From contig CAZTOR010000003.1 of assembly GCA_964615505.1 (NCBI GenBank), positions 1-23,739 on the forward strand: a stretch of 23,739 nt of DNA, given 5' to 3'. Each line of letters begins with the position of its first letter. The first letter of the stretch is position 1. The position numbers and the translations under genes are program-made. Of this stretch, positions 15,327 to 22,462 are shown piece by piece. The notes under the pieces were generated by a model. It worked only from the letters and a program-made list of their open reading frames with translations, was not told where the DNA came from and made no database searches. Source of the stretch: ARS21 sp964615505. GTDB taxonomy: Archaea; Nanobdellota; Nanobdellia; UBA10117; ARS21.

Positions 15327-15534
15327 ATGTTCCTGAAATGCCGTTAATTGGTCTAATTACATCCATCATAAAACTTGGTAACTCATCGCCTTCATTAAGT
15401 ACAATTTTGGCAATTATATCATATTGACCATAAACGATACTTACATCAACTACGTTATCGTTTGCATTCAAAGCTTCGAGAATTGTTCGCTCTTTCCCTG
15501 CTTCTGCCTCAATTAATATATATGCGCTTAACAT
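15289..15534 (-). CDS. Stand-alone Lrp/AsnC ligand-binding (RAM) domain protein
   Basis: 81 aa from the ATG at 15534. The sequence starts directly with the RAM fold (MLSAYILIEAEAGKE), followed by VDVSIVYGQYDIIAKI, the usual Gly-rich ligand-binding strand, and ends with INGISGTSTLLSAY. There is no helix-turn-helix, so it cannot bind DNA by itself; such single domains bind amino acids and can modulate Lrp-type regulators. A longer frame back to 15633 was rejected because it runs through the structured RNA element and has no homology there. The 38-nt tail overlap with the MscS gene is notable. Confidence 0.85.
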   Translation of the reverse strand: MLSAYILIEAEAGKERTILEALNANDNVVDVSIVYGQYDIIAKIVLNEGDELPSFMMDVIRPINGISGTSTLLSAYDPSRP

Positions 15535-15552
15535 TGGAATATAGTTTATCTG

Positions 15553-15572
15553 AAAAAACTTAAAAATATATT
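15553..15572 (-). terminator. Poly-T terminator of the RNA element, overlapping promoter of the RAM gene
   Basis: On the minus strand the closing helix of the RNA is followed by two T runs (aatatatttttaagtttttt), the form of archaeal intrinsic termination. The inner part also resembles a TATA box about 27 nt before the RAM gene ATG at 15534, so the tract may serve both purposes. Confidence 0.5.
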
Positions 15573-15861
15573 GAAAGGCGTATAGGCCCACACGGTCAAG
15601 GTCTAACGCATCATTGCTGCCCCACTGCGCCATAACATGATGACCAGTTGCTCAAGCATATGAAGTCGTAAGCCACGACTGAACTCAAGAGGTGTTAAGA
15701 AGGGTCAAACAGATCGAATAAAGTTCGCATATCGCGGCCTATTGTCTTTAAACGCTGCTTTAAGCACTTAACAGTTGCTCTTGCATCCTTATTGTCTATT
15801 TATTCCATTCGCGAAGATTGAAATTTAACTCAGACAATTCGCGAGGTTAGCCCCGCCTTTC
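15573..15861 (-). ncRNA. Structured non-coding RNA of unknown class, about 289 nt
   Basis: A GC-richer island without a convincing reading frame. Ends pair perfectly: 15573-15580 with 15854-15861 (gaaaggcg/cgccuuuc). Inside, exact helices are 15809-15815/15838-15844 (7 bp), 15686-15691/15778-15783 (6 bp) stacked near 15693-15699/15767-15773 (7 bp), 15664-15669/15675-15680 (6 bp hairpin) and 15600-15603/15642-15645 with 15610-15614/15637-15641. A further 7-bp match, 15582-15588/15736-15742, would form a pseudoknot. The minus strand is favoured: a TATA tract sits about 28 nt before G15861 and T runs follow the other end, while the plus strand lacks a 3' T run. The size fits SRP or RNase P RNA, but I see no GGAAGGAAGCAGC-like SRP54 site and no GAGGAAAGUCC or ACAGAA of RNase P. 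Class therefore open. Confidence 0.65.
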
Positions 15862-15883
15862 TATAAGAAAAAAGTATTGATCC

Positions 15884-15893
15884 AATATAAAAT
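15884..15893 (-). promoter_or_regulatory. TATA box for the RNA element
   Basis: Minus strand attttatatt, overlapping the stop codon of the upstream methyltransferase gene and centred about 28 nt before the first paired base (15861) of the RNA's terminal helix. This position fits an archaeal TATA box for a transcript starting exactly at the helix. Confidence 0.5.
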
Positions 15894-16393
15894 TATCTCA
15901 AAGAAACATATAGAATCTCTCCGTCAGGCATTTTTTCTTGAGCTAAAAGCTCGTGTTTTAATGAAATTGGTGACTTTGAGGAATGTAGGAAAAGAATCTT
16001 TCCGTTTAGAGTTATGTGCTTCTTGGCATTTTTCAAAAATTTTTCAATAAACTCTTTACCTCCGCTCCATTGTGGATCTAGAGGCGGTTCTTTGGGAAGA
16101 TAGGGAGTATTAAACACGATTAAGTCAAATTTTTCAGAAATATTTGAAAATAAGTCAGATTGAATAAAAGATATCTTTAGCTTTTTTGAGTTCAATTTTG
16201 CACATTTAATTGCTTCAGGATTTATGTCTGCTGCTACAACTTTTTCAACACCTGAGCGTTTTGCTGCAATTGCTTGTATTCCTGATCCCGTTCCCATATC
16301 AAGCAAACTTGAAATATTATGGGAATTTAAATATTTGATTAGCTCTCGTTTTAATAATAACGAATCTTCTCTGGGCGCATATACTGAATCCAT
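15893..16393 (-). CDS. HemK/Mtq2-type class I methyltransferase
   Basis: 166 aa. N-terminal VYAPREDSLLL is the archaeal/eukaryotic Mtq2 (short HemK) signature, followed by the SAM-binding motif DMGTGSG, the AADINPEAI acidic strand and the catalytic-type motif as NTPY, where the family normally has NPPY. Relatives methylate the Gln of the GGQ motif of class 1 release factors (aRF1). The Asn and Tyr that hold the amide are kept, so activity is plausible, but the Pro-to-Thr change is worth noting. An in-frame ATG at 16402 adds three residues; 16393 is preferred because it starts closer to the conserved motif and leaves about 20 nt to the TATA tract instead of 11. Confidence 0.88.
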   Translation of the reverse strand: MDSVYAPREDSLLLKRELIKYLNSHNISSLLDMGTGSGIQAIAAKRSGVEKVVAADINPEAIKCAKLNSKKLKISFIQSDLFSNISEKFDLIVFNTPYLPKEPPLDPQWSGGKEFIEKFLKNAKKHITLNGKILFLHSSKSPISLKHELLAQEKMPDGEILYVSLR

Positions 16394-16405
16394 AATTTCC
16401 ATTAA

Positions 16406-16420
16406 GATTAAATATTATAA
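16406..16420. promoter_or_regulatory. Shared TATA tract between the methyltransferase and small membrane protein genes
   Basis: gattaaatattataa lies between divergent start codons at 16393 and 16436, about 20 and 23 nt from them. AT-rich on both strands; called by position and composition. Confidence 0.4.
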
Positions 16421-16435
16421 TTCAGTTAAAAATCT

Positions 16436-16771
16436 ATGCTTAGAACAATATTAGTAATAATATTCATGTCTTCTGCATACGTTGCTGGTTTTTTCTTAAA
16501 AAATTTGGCACGCTCAGAATACAAATGGTTTGAATCCAAAAAAGGAATTAGATTTGGTAAGTTAAAATATCTGATTGCAGCCTTAGGTGGTTTAGCAATT
16601 GGTCCTGAGCCATCAAATATTTCAATAGTTTTGATTTACGGTATACTGATTATATATTCTTCACTTAATCTTGAGATGAATAAACGAGTTGCATTAACTT
16701 CTATGATGAAACAAATGGGAATATTTTTGTTATTTGGGGCTATCGGTTTATCAGTTGTATTGAATTCGTAA
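16436..16771 (+). CDS. Small integral membrane protein, unknown
   Basis: 111 aa with hydrophobic segments at about 2-23, 46-80 (probably two spans broken by IGPEPSN) and 91-109. A basic loop (SEYKWFESKKGIRFGKLKY) lies between the first two. No family recognised. It precedes the ribosomal cluster by 33 nt, but a TATA box in that gap suggests separate transcription. Confidence 0.65.
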   Translation: MLRTILVIIFMSSAYVAGFFLKNLARSEYKWFESKKGIRFGKLKYLIAALGGLAIGPEPSNISIVLIYGILIIYSSLNLEMNKRVALTSMMKQMGIFLLFGAIGLSVVLNS

Positions 16772-16772
16772 T

Positions 16773-16783
16773 CTTTTTAAAAG
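16773..16783 (+). promoter_or_regulatory. TATA box for the rps19e ribosomal cluster
   Basis: ctttttaaaag, centred about 27 nt before the rps19e ATG. It probably starts a long leaderless transcript covering S19e, L39e, L31e, aIF6, prefoldin alpha, FtsY and perhaps beyond. Confidence 0.55.
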
Positions 16784-16804
16784 TACGCCAATCACTCATT
16801 AATT

Positions 16805-17263
16805 ATGGCGTCCATTAATGACATTGGTCCCGAAAAAGCTAATAAGAAATTAGCCATTGAATTGAAGAAAATTAAAGTAATCAATCCTCCTAGCTGGTCG
16901 GCTTTTGTAAAAACAGGTAACCATAATGAACGACCTCCTGAAAATCCAGATTGGTGGTTCGTTAGAGCTGCTTCAATTCTGAAAAATATTTATAACCACG
17001 GACCAGTTGGTGTATCTAAAATGAGAACACGATACGGTGGTCGAAAAAATCGAGGTAGAAAACCTGAAAGATTTGCAAGAGCATCAGGAAATATTATTCG
17101 AAAAATTGTCCAGCAACTTGAGGCTGCAGAATTGATAAAACAATCAACAACTCAACGAAAAGGGCGAATCATTGCTCCAAAGGGTCAATCTCTTTTGGAT
17201 AAAGCAAGTCTTGTAAAATTAACGCCGAAAAAGGCTGTAACTAAAAAGGAGGAAAAGAAATGA
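16805..17263 (+). CDS. rps19e: 30S ribosomal protein S19e
   Basis: Small-subunit protein needed for pre-rRNA maturation in eukaryotes. 152 aa, normal length. Conserved parts are PPSWSAFVKTGNHNERPPEN, the WWFVRAASILKNIYNHGPVG helix, MRTRYGGRKNRG and the RASGNIIRKIVQQLEAAEL helix, followed by a basic end. Its stop overlaps the rpl39e start by 4 nt (ATGA). Confidence 0.96.
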   Translation: MASINDIGPEKANKKLAIELKKIKVINPPSWSAFVKTGNHNERPPENPDWWFVRAASILKNIYNHGPVGVSKMRTRYGGRKNRGRKPERFARASGNIIRKIVQQLEAAELIKQSTTQRKGRIIAPKGQSLLDKASLVKLTPKKAVTKKEEKK

Positions 17264-17436
17264 GTTCTAGAAAACCATCTGGTCGAAAAAATAGATTAGT
17301 AAGTGCTGGTCGACAAACAAGATGGGCACCGTTTTGGGTAATTCCGAAAGTTTTTGGAGTGGGACGGAGAGTTCATCCATCTGCATTAACTAGAAAAAAG
17401 CGGAGATGGAGAAAGTCTAGCATTCAACGAGGATAA
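17260..17436 (+). CDS. rpl39e: 50S ribosomal protein L39e
   Basis: 58 aa, very basic, lining the nascent-chain exit tunnel. The frame is ATG at 17260 (ATGA overlap with rps19e) to TAA at 17434-17436. It reads MSSRKPSGRKNRLVSAGRQ, then TRWAPFWVIPKVFGVGRRVH and ends RKKRRWRRKSSIQRG-like (actual end RKKRRWRKSSIQRG). Core residues of the family are all there: the WVI strand, the RRVHP turn and the RRxWR C-terminus. Slightly longer than the common 51 aa because of a short N-terminal addition and a few residues around FGVG. Followed by rpl31e one base later. Confidence 0.94.
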   Translation: MSSRKPSGRKNRLVSAGRQTRWAPFWVIPKVFGVGRRVHPSALTRKKRRWRKSSIQRG

Positions 17437-17437
17437 A

Positions 17438-17899
17438 ATGAAAGACGGAGAAACACGAACATATACTGTACCTTTACGGAGAGAATATTTAAAGACTCCA
17501 AAATGGAGACGTGCGGAAAAAGCAGTTTCAACACTTAGATCTTTTGTAGAAAGACACTCCAAAGTTGAAGAAGTTAAAATCGGAAAATGGGTTAACGAAT
17601 CCATTTGGAAGAGGGGTGCAAAAAATCCACCATCACGAGTAAGAGTTAACATAAAAAGAGTTGAAGATATTGTTACTGTTGAATTATCTGAATTACCAAA
17701 GAAAGCCAGAAACAAAGAACTTCCTGAAAAGGTTGAGGAAAAGCCTGAAATTAAGAAAGAGGAAAAGCTTAAGGAAATAAAGCCAAAAGAAACAAAGAAG
17801 TCTCCTGTAAAAAAGAAAGCTACTCCTAAAAAAACTTCTAAATCACCTGCCAAAAAACCTACAGTAAAAAAGAAAACGGCAGCTAAGAAAACAAAGTAA
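17438..17899 (+). CDS. rpl31e: 50S ribosomal protein L31e with long Lys-rich tail
   Basis: Large-subunit protein at the tunnel exit. Residues 1-~88 are the whole L31e fold: TRTYTVPLRREYLKTPKWRR, AVSTLRSFVERH, IGKWVNESIWKRGAKNPPSR and VRVNIKRVEDIVTVEL. Archaeal L31e is usually 80-95 aa, so the remaining ~65 residues are an added tail made almost entirely of Lys, Pro, Thr, Ala, Glu and Ser, with PKKTSKSPAKK-like repeats that resemble histone H1 tails. The tail could reach over rRNA or interact with SRP at the tunnel exit (inference). The stop overlaps the aIF6 ATG (TAATG). Confidence 0.93.
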   Translation: MKDGETRTYTVPLRREYLKTPKWRRAEKAVSTLRSFVERHSKVEEVKIGKWVNESIWKRGAKNPPSRVRVNIKRVEDIVTVELSELPKKARNKELPEKVEEKPEIKKEEKLKEIKPKETKKSPVKKKATPKKTSKSPAKKPTVKKKTAAKKTK

Positions 17900-18576
17900 T
17901 GGTCCACGTAGACAAAATTAATTTTAAAGGTGACCCAAATATTGGATTATATTGTGTCGCTACAGATAAGTATGCACTTCTAGGTGAAGAACTTAGTAAA
18001 GTTAAATTAAAGTTATTAAAAGAAGTTTTGGGCGTTCCAATAATCAACTCAAAAATTTATGGAACTCCGTTTGTAGGAATATTTTGCGTTGCAAATTCAA
18101 ACACAGTTTTAGTTCCAGAAATAATTTTTGAAGAAGAATTTGAGAGTCTAAAAAAACAATTAGAAGGTATTGCAGAGGTAAAAAAAGTTAAAACAGTGAA
18201 CACTGCACTAGGAAATAACATTCTGTGTAATGATAAAGTAGGTATCTTAAGCAAAGGATTCGGTGATAAAGAATTGAAAGACATTCAAGAAAAATTGGGC
18301 ATTAAAGCAAAGCAAATAAGTTTAGCTGAAGGAGATGTCCCAGGTTCTTACGGAATATTAACTAATAAAGGCGGAATCATGGGTTCTATCGTTAAAGATT
18401 CTGAAATTAAGGCTTCCGAGAAATTAATTGGATTCGAGGTAGGAGTGGGAACAGTTTCCACAGGTAGTTCAATCATGAGTTCAGGAATTATTGCAAATTC
18501 AAACGGATTTTTAGTTTCAACAAATTCAACAGGTTTCGAAATGGGTCGAATTGATGAAAGTTTAGGATTTATTTAA
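17899..18576 (+). CDS. eif6: Translation initiation factor 6 (aIF6)
   Basis: Anti-association factor that binds the 50S subunit and blocks 30S joining. 225 aa, the expected length of the five-fold pentein. Repeating strand patterns are visible: GDPNIGLYCVATDKYAL, GTPFVGIFCVANSNTVLVP, ALGNNILCNDKVGILS, GSYGILTNKGGIMGSIV and SSGIIANSNGFLVS. It sits in the usual archaeal order rpl39e-rpl31e-eif6. In many archaea the LX (L20a) gene comes next, but here the prefoldin gene starts 2 nt after the stop. Confidence 0.96.
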   Translation: MVHVDKINFKGDPNIGLYCVATDKYALLGEELSKVKLKLLKEVLGVPIINSKIYGTPFVGIFCVANSNTVLVPEIIFEEEFESLKKQLEGIAEVKKVKTVNTALGNNILCNDKVGILSKGFGDKELKDIQEKLGIKAKQISLAEGDVPGSYGILTNKGGIMGSIVKDSEIKASEKLIGFEVGVGTVSTGSSIMSSGIIANSNGFLVSTNSTGFEMGRIDESLGFI

Positions 18577-18577
18577 A

Positions 18578-18943
18578 ATGGATTATTTACTACAGCAAAA
18601 AATTGGTCAAGCACAAGAAGATTTGGAGTTCTTTAAGCGTCAAAAAACTGAAATTTTTGCGTTAATTGAAACTATGTCTATAATGGAAAAAGGGAAGACT
18701 TTGAATGCGCCTCTCGGTGGCGGTATTTATTTTAAGTCAACCGTTGAATCAAATAAATTCTTGTTAAATATTGGTGCAGGGAATCTTGTTGAAAAAACAA
18801 AAAACGAAATTATTGAACTTTTGAAAAAAAGAATTAATGAGATTGAAAAATCAGAACAATCAAAGATTTCTGAAATTAATGAATTGAATTTAAAAATAAT
18901 TGAATTTCAAAAGAAATTAAAAGCTGAACAGGCTAAAAACTAA
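18578..18943 (+). CDS. pfdA: Prefoldin subunit alpha
   Basis: 121 aa. Prefoldin is a hexameric (alpha2beta4) chaperone that holds unfolded chains. The N- and C-terminal halves are coiled coils (LLQQKIGQAQEDLEFFKRQK and KKRINEIEKSEQSKISEINE), separated by beta-hairpin segments with APLGGGIYFKSTVES and LNIGAGNLVEKT, which are typical of the alpha subunit. Position between eif6 and ftsY matches many archaea. Confidence 0.93.
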   Translation: MDYLLQQKIGQAQEDLEFFKRQKTEIFALIETMSIMEKGKTLNAPLGGGIYFKSTVESNKFLLNIGAGNLVEKTKNEIIELLKKRINEIEKSEQSKISEINELNLKIIEFQKKLKAEQAKN

Positions 18944-18944
18944 A

Positions 18945-19814
18945 ATGTTTAGTAAACTGAAAAATACTTTTTCGAAAATTTCGAGTAAGGTAAAAAAAGA
19001 AGCAGAAAAAGTTAATGTTATCAAAAAAATTGAAAGTTCGAAATTGAAAAAGATTTCAAATGAACTTGAAGATGAATTACTCTCAAATAATATTGCTTAC
19101 GGCGTGGTTAGTGAAATTTTAGATGCAGTTAAAAAGTCCAATGTCAAAAATTTGAAAGTTGATTTGAAGACTAAATTGAAGGAAATTTTATCATCAGATA
19201 AACTAAATATTTTTGAGGAAAAAAATCCGACAATAATTATGTTAATAGGTGTCAATGGTGCCGGTAAAACAACAACTTTAGCTAAACTTGCATATAAAAT
19301 TAAAAAATCTAAAAAAGGATGTGTTATGGCTGCAGGAGACACTTTCAGAGCTGCGGCAATTGAACAATTAGAACAACATGGAGAAAAATTAGACGTTAAA
19401 GTTATTTCTCATAATTATGGTTCCGATTCAGCAGCAGTCGCATTCGATGCAGTAGAACATGCTAAGTCCAAAAAATTAGATTATGTTTTGATTGATACTG
19501 CAGGTAGAAACCATGCAAATGAAGACCTGATGCGAGAATTAGAAAAAGTTAAGCGAGTTGTAAAACCGCATTATACTATTTTAGTAGTTGATTCATTAAC
19601 TGGAAACGATGCAGTTGATCAAGCAAAATTGTTTGGTGAAAAAATTGGAATTGATGGAGTCATTTTAACAAAAACTGATGCTGATGAAAGAGGTGGAGCA
19701 ATAATTTCAGTTGCTCACGAATCAGGAAAACCAATTTTGTTTCTAGGTAAAGGTCAAAATTATGATGATCTTGAAGAATTTGATTCAAACAAAATCTTGA
19801 ATCAAATAATTTAA
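18945..19814 (+). CDS. ftsY: Signal recognition particle receptor FtsY
   Basis: GTPase that docks SRP-ribosome complexes at the membrane. 289 aa. A basic N-terminal region (1-~30) may touch the membrane; the N domain follows. The G domain has GVNGAGKTT (102-110), AGDTFRAAAIEQL, IDTAGRNH, TKTDADERGG and FLGKGQNYDDLEEF (closing). No long acidic A domain. Starts one base after pfdA stop and is followed by srp54, so both SRP GTPases are side by side. Confidence 0.97.
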   Translation: MFSKLKNTFSKISSKVKKEAEKVNVIKKIESSKLKKISNELEDELLSNNIAYGVVSEILDAVKKSNVKNLKVDLKTKLKEILSSDKLNIFEEKNPTIIMLIGVNGAGKTTTLAKLAYKIKKSKKGCVMAAGDTFRAAAIEQLEQHGEKLDVKVISHNYGSDSAAVAFDAVEHAKSKKLDYVLIDTAGRNHANEDLMRELEKVKRVVKPHYTILVVDSLTGNDAVDQAKLFGEKIGIDGVILTKTDADERGGAIISVAHESGKPILFLGKGQNYDDLEEFDSNKILNQII

Positions 19815-19838
19815 AAACCACTAAAATCCGAGGAAAAT

Positions 19839-21188
19839 ATGGTACTTGATAAATTGTCAGGGTCCTTGAAGAATGCACTGAAAAAACTTACTTCAGGGAA
19901 AGTTGACAAAGCTGCAGTTGAAGAATTAACTGGAGAAATCAAAAAATCTCTGATTTCTGCAGACGTTTCAATTAAATTAGCTAGAAATATTGCCGAAAAA
20001 ATTAATGAACGAGCAATTAAAGAAAAAATAGCTGGCGGACTTACTGCTAAAGAACACACTTTAAATATTGTTTATGAAGAACTGACGAAATTATTGGGTG
20101 ACGAATTTAAAGAAATTGATACTGAAATAAAACCCACTAAACTAATGTTGGTTGGACTTTTTGGAGCAGGTAAAACAACTACTGCAGGAAAACTGGCTAA
20201 ATTTTACAAAAAACGCGGTAAGAAAATTGCCTTGGTTCAAACAGATACCTGGAGACCTGCAGCATATGCTCAATTGAAACAATTGTCTGAAGCTTTGAAA
20301 ATTGACTTTTATGGTGACCCGAAAGAAACTAATCCTGCAAAAATTTACAAATCATTCGAAAAAGATTTAGAAAAATATGAATTAATTATAGTAGATACAG
20401 CGGGACGAGATGCATTAAATTCTGAACTTACAGATGAAATTAAATCTATTGATAAAACAGTTGATGCTCAAGAAAAATTATTAGTTTTATCAGGTGATAT
20501 CGGGCAAGCTGCTGAAAAGGTTGCGCGAAGCTTTCATGAGACTGTTGGTGTAACTGGAGTTATAATCACAAAATTAGACGGTACTGCAAAAGGAGGTGGT
20601 TCTCTTTCTGCAGCATCTGTAACTAATGCTAAAGTTAAATTTATTGGTATTGGTGAAAAACTTGACGCTATTGAAGAATTCAAACCAAAAAATTTTGTTT
20701 CCAGATTGCTTGGTATGGGTGACCTTGAAACACTTTTGGAAAAAGCAAAGGATGCGATCGATTCTGAAACTGCTGAAAAAACTGCAAAAAATATTATGAA
20801 AGGCGAAATGTCTTTCAATGATTTATATCAACAAATGGAAGCTCTTCAGAAAATGGGACCATTAGGACAAGTTGCTAATATGATTCCGGGAATGGGAAAA
20901 ATGAATATTCCTAAGAGTGCATTAAAAGAACAAGAAGAAAAAATGAAGGTTTGGAAATACTTAATGGATTCTATGACTAATGACGAAAAAGAAAATCCGT
21001 CTTTGATTAATGAATCCAGAATTGATAGAATAGTTTCGGGATCAGGAAGAGATTCAGATGAGATGAGAGACTTAATTAAACAATACAAACAAATGAAGAA
21101 AATGATGAAAGCAATTTCGGGACAATCACGTAAAATGAAAAGAATGCAAAAACTACGTGGAGGAAAAGGATTTCCCGGATTATTTTAG
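19839..21188 (+). CDS. srp54: Signal recognition particle protein SRP54
   Basis: GTPase that recognises signal sequences on the ribosome. 449 aa, full length. N domain 1-~95; G domain with GLFGAGKTTT (106-115), DTWRPAAYAQL, VDTAGRDA, TKLDGTAKGGG and FIGIGEKLDAIEEF. The M domain (~300-449) is Met-rich with the RNA-binding helix-turn-helix around NPSLINESRIDRIVSGSG and a C-terminal MKKMMKAISG. The M domain retains the SRP RNA site, so the genome should encode SRP RNA; I do not find its signature in this window. An SD-like gagga precedes the ATG. Confidence 0.97.
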   Translation: MVLDKLSGSLKNALKKLTSGKVDKAAVEELTGEIKKSLISADVSIKLARNIAEKINERAIKEKIAGGLTAKEHTLNIVYEELTKLLGDEFKEIDTEIKPTKLMLVGLFGAGKTTTAGKLAKFYKKRGKKIALVQTDTWRPAAYAQLKQLSEALKIDFYGDPKETNPAKIYKSFEKDLEKYELIIVDTAGRDALNSELTDEIKSIDKTVDAQEKLLVLSGDIGQAAEKVARSFHETVGVTGVIITKLDGTAKGGGSLSAASVTNAKVKFIGIGEKLDAIEEFKPKNFVSRLLGMGDLETLLEKAKDAIDSETAEKTAKNIMKGEMSFNDLYQQMEALQKMGPLGQVANMIPGMGKMNIPKSALKEQEEKMKVWKYLMDSMTNDEKENPSLINESRIDRIVSGSGRDSDEMRDLIKQYKQMKKMMKAISGQSRKMKRMQKLRGGKGFPGLF

Positions 21189-21230
21189 GCACCTCGAAAC
21201 ATTTAAAAACTAAATAAAATAGGAGTAGTC

Positions 21231-21539
21231 ATGGCTGGAAGCGGAACTGGAAGAAAAGGTGGTTTCAGAAGTAATACTAGATATAAGCTTAAGAAAAAAG
21301 CCGGTACAAAGGGTAAAGTGAAAATTACTAATTTGCTAAAAAAATTTAACGTTGGTGAAAGAGTAAGAATATTGCAGGAACCCGCTGTACAAAAAGGTAT
21401 GCCTCATCCGAGATTCAAAAACTTGGTTGGAACAATCTTGACAAAAGAAGGTTCAAATGCTTACACGCTACAAATCAAAGATGGAAACAAGCTTAAGAAA
21501 GTCGTTTCACGAGCAATTCATCTTGCTAAATTAAAATGA
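21231..21539 (+). CDS. rpl21e: 50S ribosomal protein L21e
   Basis: 102 aa, usual length. Basic start (GSGTGRKGGFRSNTRYKLKK) followed by an SH3-like barrel with FNVGERVRI, QKGMPHPRFKNLVGTI and YTLQIKDGNKLKKVV. The RYKL and MPHPRF blocks are diagnostic. Strong SD aggag five nt before the ATG. The stop overlaps the rpoF start by 4 nt. L21e next to Rpb4 is a conserved archaeal arrangement. Confidence 0.95.
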   Translation: MAGSGTGRKGGFRSNTRYKLKKKAGTKGKVKITNLLKKFNVGERVRILQEPAVQKGMPHPRFKNLVGTILTKEGSNAYTLQIKDGNKLKKVVSRAIHLAKLK

Positions 21540-21871
21540 AAGTAAAAATACTTGAAAAAGAAGCACTTCCAATTGCGGAAGTTAATGATATATTGGTTAA
21601 CCTGGAAAAGAAGGGCGAGCTGAGCGGTAGTCAACAAAAAATTAGAGATTTTACTGCTAAGTTCAACAAAATTAATAAATCCGAAGCTGCAAAATTAACT
21701 AAAGAAATTGAGTCTGCAGGAATTCCTAGATTAACTAATGATTGTGTAGTTGAAATTGTTAACGTACTGCCGGAAAACGAATCTGAATTGAAAACGGTTT
21801 TCGTTAGAAACAAATTAACTGTTTCAAAAGAAGGGATGGAAAAAATCCTAAGTATAATCAAATCTCAATGA
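21536..21871 (+). CDS. rpoF: RNA polymerase subunit F (Rpb4)
   Basis: 111 aa. Forms the stalk of archaeal RNA polymerase with RpoE (Rpb7). The N-terminal strand and helix LPIAEVNDILVNLEK, a central RDFTAKFNKI segment and a C-terminal HRDC-like helical part with DCVVEIVNVLPENESELKTV match archaeal Rpb4. The partner rpoE starts about 1.5 kb downstream on the same strand. Confidence 0.9.
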   Translation: MKVKILEKEALPIAEVNDILVNLEKKGELSGSQQKIRDFTAKFNKINKSEAAKLTKEIESAGIPRLTNDCVVEIVNVLPENESELKTVFVRNKLTVSKEGMEKILSIIKSQ

Positions 21872-21889
21872 AAATAGTGACTGGATACA

Positions 21890-22462
21890 ATGGAAAGAGT
21901 AAGAAAGCAACGTGCAAAGGAAGAATATGCGATAGTCTTGGACTATCTAAAGCACGGATACTCTAACGATTCCAGACCGTTCCATATGAAGGAACCAATT
22001 TTGCAAGTTATTGGAAAAGATCATTTTGTTCTATTAGAATTAATTCCAAAAACAGGAATTAGTTTCAAACCTAACGATGAGGTTTACATTGGCGACGGAG
22101 AGAGAGATCAAATAGCATACATTAAAGGTAGCTTGAAAGTTGAGAAATTGACACAAACTGCAAAAAATGAATTAAGGTTTATAGTTGAAAAACTAGTTGA
22201 TTCAAATCAAGAAAAATATATTAATTTTTTCAATAATTCTGGTCCAATTTCATTAAGATCTCACCAATTAGAAATTTTGCCAGGAATCGGTAAAAAACAT
22301 GCAAAAGAATTACTGGAAGAGAGAGAAATTGAACCATTCAAAAATTTTGAAGATATTAAAAAAAGAATTAGTTCAGTCCCTAATCCTAAAAATGCAATAA
22401 TTGAAAGAATTATTGGTGAATTAGAAGATAAAGATAGATTCAAACTATTTGTTAGAGTTTAA
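21890..22462 (+). CDS. DUF655 family protein (OB-like and helix-hairpin-helix)
   Basis: 190 aa, archaea-specific (COG1491 type). The start matches the family (RAKEEYAIVLDYLKHGY), followed by an S1/OB-like region (ILQVIGKDHFVLLELIPK, VYIGDGERDQI) and a C-terminal helix-hairpin-helix (LEILPGIGKKHAKELLEE, RISSVPNPK). This suggests RNA or DNA binding; no reaction is known. Family members lie behind rpoF, often followed by ksgA; here a gene on the other strand follows and overlaps its last 18 nt. Confidence 0.9.
   Translation: MERVRKQRAKEEYAIVLDYLKHGYSNDSRPFHMKEPILQVIGKDHFVLLELIPKTGISFKPNDEVYIGDGERDQIAYIKGSLKVEKLTQTAKNELRFIVEKLVDSNQEKYINFFNNSGPISLRSHQLEILPGIGKKHAKELLEEREIEPFKNFEDIKKRISSVPNPKNAIIERIIGELEDKDRFKLFVRV

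Noticed and set aside
15535..15633. N-terminal extension of the RAM-domain protein back to 15633
   Set aside because: The extra 33 residues have no RAM homology and run through the T runs and into the structured RNA; the ATG at 15534 begins exactly with the RAM fold.
15573..15861. Calling the RNA element SRP RNA or RNase P RNA by size and neighbourhood
   Set aside because: No SRP54-binding loop sequence, and no RNase P conserved regions, seen on either strand. Length alone is not enough.
15573..15861. tRNA gene within the RNA element
   Set aside because: GTTC-like strings occur, but no 7-bp acceptor stem with matching D, anticodon and T arms at the right spacing.
17386..17907. 173-codon open frame opposite rpl31e
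   Set aside because: It is the antisense of a Lys-rich low-complexity tail, giving a Phe/Leu/Ser-rich product; L31e homology settles the strand.
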